In this document: positions 16,772 to 18,143 of the stretch, one piece after another
Numbering within the stretch: the first letter of the stretch is position 1
Layout of the letters: each line of letters starts with the position of its first letter
Assembly (NCBI GenBank): GCA_029240815.1
Contig: JARDZO010000092.1
Coordinates: 1-18,143, forward strand
Source: Brevibacillus sp.
GTDB lineage: Bacteria; Bacillota; Bacilli; Brevibacillales; Brevibacillaceae
Length of the DNA stretch: 18,143 nt
Direction of reading: 5' to 3'
Made by a program: the position numbers and the translations under genes
Notes under the pieces: generated by a model
What the model saw: the letters and a program-made list of their open reading frames with translations, nothing else
Databases searched by the model: none
Told to the model about the DNA's origin: nothing

Positions 16772-16797
16772 GGTAACTTTTGGCGTTTCCTTTCGTC
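16772..16797 (+). promoter_or_regulatory. Possible ECF-sigma promoter for the metallo-beta-lactamase-fold gene
   Basis: GGTAAC (16772-16777), 16 bases, then CGTC (16794-16797) fits the AAC-N16/17-CGTC pattern of Bacillus ECF sigma factors such as SigM and SigX. A start near 16803 would leave about 33 bases to the ATG. A sigma-A alternative beginning TTGAAA (16750-16755) has only a poor -10. Pattern matching alone, so tentative. Confidence 0.3.
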
Positions 16798-16835
16798 TAC
16801 TTACTAATCAAGATTTGTAAAGGAGACTTTCTGCC

Positions 16836-17657
16836 ATGATCCAATACACCACTGAATGTGTCACCGTTTTTCAAAGCGCCCTGTTTCAAACAACATCCAC
16901 TGTCATTTCACTGGACGAGCATATCGTGATCGTAGATCCAAACTGGCTCCCCCATGAAGTCCGGGACATTCAAGACTACGTACAGTCCATTCGAGGAGAC
17001 AAAGAACTTTATTTGTTGTTTACTCACGGCGATTTCGATCACATTATCGGCTATCGCGCCTTTCCTGACGCCAAAACGATCGGCAGTACTGGCTTGCAGA
17101 ATCATCCCAAGAAAGATCACAAGCTACACTTAATTCACGACTTCGATGCTACCTATTATTTAACGCGAGACTACCCTATCGAGTTTCCCGAGCTGGACAT
17201 CGTCATCTCCGAGGATCACCAGCAGCTGACTCTTGGTTCGGCCACACTGCATTTTTACCTGGCTCCGGGTCATTCTGCCGACGGATTGTTTACCATCGTT
17301 GATTCTATTGGCCTTTTCGTCGCAGGCGACTACCTCTCAGATTTCGAGCTGCCCTTTATTTATGACAGTGCCAAGAGCTACAATCAGACCATTCGAAAAG
17401 CCTTGCAAATTATCGACGATCACGGTATCCAGCTACTCGTTCCCGGTCATGGTCAAACGACCGACAGCCAAGTGGAGATGAAGAGGCGCGCTCATTTGGC
17501 TTTGGAACATCTGGAGAGATTGACGCAGGCCGTCATCGCGAACGACGAAGCGCTGATTGCCAGCATGGAAAAGGAGCACGCCTTTTTCTCCCCGACCACA
17601 CAGGAATCTCACAAGGAAAATGTCCGCATTATTCGCAGCGAGTACACAAGCAACTAG
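16836..17657 (+). CDS. Metallo-beta-lactamase-fold hydrolase with HxDxDH motif
   Basis: This 273-residue cytosolic protein starts at an ATG about 10 bases after AAGGAG. It has the MBL-fold core: VDPNW (33-37), the metal-binding THGDFDH (63-69), APGHSADG with His146, AGDYLSD with Asp165, and VPGHG with His205. The usual HxHxDH reads HxDxDH here (His64, Asp66, Asp68, His69), a change seen in some Bacillales MBL proteins that may alter the first metal site. A C-terminal helical tail (about 212-273) resembles that of glyoxalase II-like and lactonase-like members. The substrate cannot be assigned. It is a single-gene unit, divergent from sbcD and convergent with ctaA. Confidence 0.88.
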   Translation: MIQYTTECVTVFQSALFQTTSTVISLDEHIVIVDPNWLPHEVRDIQDYVQSIRGDKELYLLFTHGDFDHIIGYRAFPDAKTIGSTGLQNHPKKDHKLHLIHDFDATYYLTRDYPIEFPELDIVISEDHQQLTLGSATLHFYLAPGHSADGLFTIVDSIGLFVAGDYLSDFELPFIYDSAKSYNQTIRKALQIIDDHGIQLLVPGHGQTTDSQVEMKRRAHLALEHLERLTQAVIANDEALIASMEKEHAFFSPTTQESHKENVRIIRSEYTSN

Positions 17658-17669
17658 GCCGAATACAGC

Positions 17670-17705
17670 AAAGCCGCTTACCCTGTTGCGGGGCAAGCGG
17701 CTTTT
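17670..17705. terminator. Intrinsic terminator between the MBL gene and ctaA
   Basis: AAAGCCGCTT pairs with AAGCGGCTTT, and an inner CCC/GGG pairing extends the stem. A T5 run follows on the plus strand, so it mainly ends the MBL transcript, 13 bases after its stop codon. The minus-strand side has only a short T-run, so it would be weaker for ctaA. Confidence 0.85.
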
Positions 17706-17719
17706 TGCATCATGTCCGT

Positions 17720-18143
17720 TCATTTTCTTAGCATGTTCGATCGAGGGGTCTTCAGTGACTGCAGACACATGTAGCAGATAACCCCAAACAGTATGGTAAT
17801 AATCATTGAGTGCAGGAGAGTCGCATACAGATGCAGCTGGAACAACACGACGAAACCGCCGCTAAACACCTGCAGGGCAACGAGCACGAAAGCAAGAATG
17901 CTGGCTCCGTAAAGATCGCGTCGGGTTTCTTTAAAATGCTTGACCGCGTAAATCAAGTTCAGCAGCAGCAAGATCAAGAGCAGCATTGCACCGAGTCTGT
18001 GAACGAATTGGATTCCCACCTGCCCGGACAGCTCCGGAATCAGCTTGCCCTGACACAGTGGCCAATCGGTACACGCCATACTGGAACCTGTGTGTCGGAC
18101 GTATGCTCCCAGATAAACAACACCGTAAGCGTAAATGGTCACG
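17720..18143 (-). CDS. ctaA: Heme A synthase CtaA, C-terminal half (5' part beyond window edge)
   Basis: CtaA (COX15 family) oxidises heme O to heme A in the membrane for cytochrome aa3 oxidase. The window holds about 140 codons, open at the right edge; the GTG there encodes an internal Val, not a start. The fragment aligns with the second four-helix half of B. subtilis CtaA. GAYVRHTGSSMAC and then PLC give the second extracellular cysteine pair, VHRLGA holds one heme-ligand His, and LLHSMI with FGVICY holds the other, followed by a basic C-terminal tail. Four hydrophobic segments are visible. In Bacillales it usually lies next to ctaB and the cytochrome oxidase genes, which would be upstream, beyond the edge. 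Confidence 0.95.
   Translation of the reverse strand, partial: VTIYAYGVVYLGAYVRHTGSSMACTDWPLCQGKLIPELSGQVGIQFVHRLGAMLLLILLLLNLIYAVKHFKETRRDLYGASILAFVLVALQVFSGGFVVLFQLHLYATLLHSMIITILFGVICYMCLQSLKTPRSNMLRK

Noticed and set aside
17720..18143. Separate 140-residue membrane protein starting at the right edge
   Set aside because: The apparent start is an internal GTG Val codon, and the sequence matches the second half of CtaA; the gene continues beyond the window.

Overview
The window looks like a stretch of chromosome from a Gram-positive bacterium of the order Bacillales, most likely Brevibacillus or a close relative of the Paenibacillaceae. The grounds are near-consensus AGGAGG ribosome binding sites, an AddAB recombination nuclease with the Firmicutes-type Fe-S AddB, a B. 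subtilis-like CtaA, and mixed base composition without strong bias. The genus is inferred; no rRNA or other marker is present. No CRISPR array, tRNA, rRNA, insertion sequence or prophage gene was seen.

Layout. Positions 1-1204 hold a divergent pair: an HxlR-type regulator (minus, cut by the left edge) and a short-chain dehydrogenase-like protein (plus) that lacks the catalytic Tyr and Lys. A shared terminator separates it from a convergent, diverged UMP-kinase (PyrH) paralogue (minus, 1247-1981). Upstream of that paralogue is a 245-base region with an unannotated 32-codon ORF carrying an excellent ribosome binding site, a strong terminator inside that ORF, and further perfect inverted repeats. 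A DUF402 gene (2227-2745) and an APC-family amino acid permease (2891-4309) follow, both minus strand.

Positions 4472-16681 form one long minus-strand operon, sbcD-sbcC-addB-addA. The genes overlap or lie within 15 bases of each other, and a terminator follows addA. Together they encode the two main double-strand-end processing nucleases: SbcCD (Mre11-Rad50 type, hairpin and blocked ends) and AddAB (RecBCD-equivalent, resection for RecA loading). The order differs from the addB-addA-sbcD-sbcC order known in B. subtilis.

The right end holds a metallo-beta-lactamase-fold hydrolase (16836-17657, plus), which has a possible ECF-sigma promoter. It converges on the C-terminal half of heme A synthase ctaA (minus, cut by the right edge), with a terminator between them.

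Most of the window is ordinary housekeeping DNA. The least ordinary part is 1247-2845, where a nucleotide-kinase paralogue with altered UMP-loop residues, a possible leader peptide overlapping a terminator, nested palindromes and a DUF402 gene (a family that includes nucleotide phosphatases) lie together on one strand. No gap between genes exceeds 300 bases.
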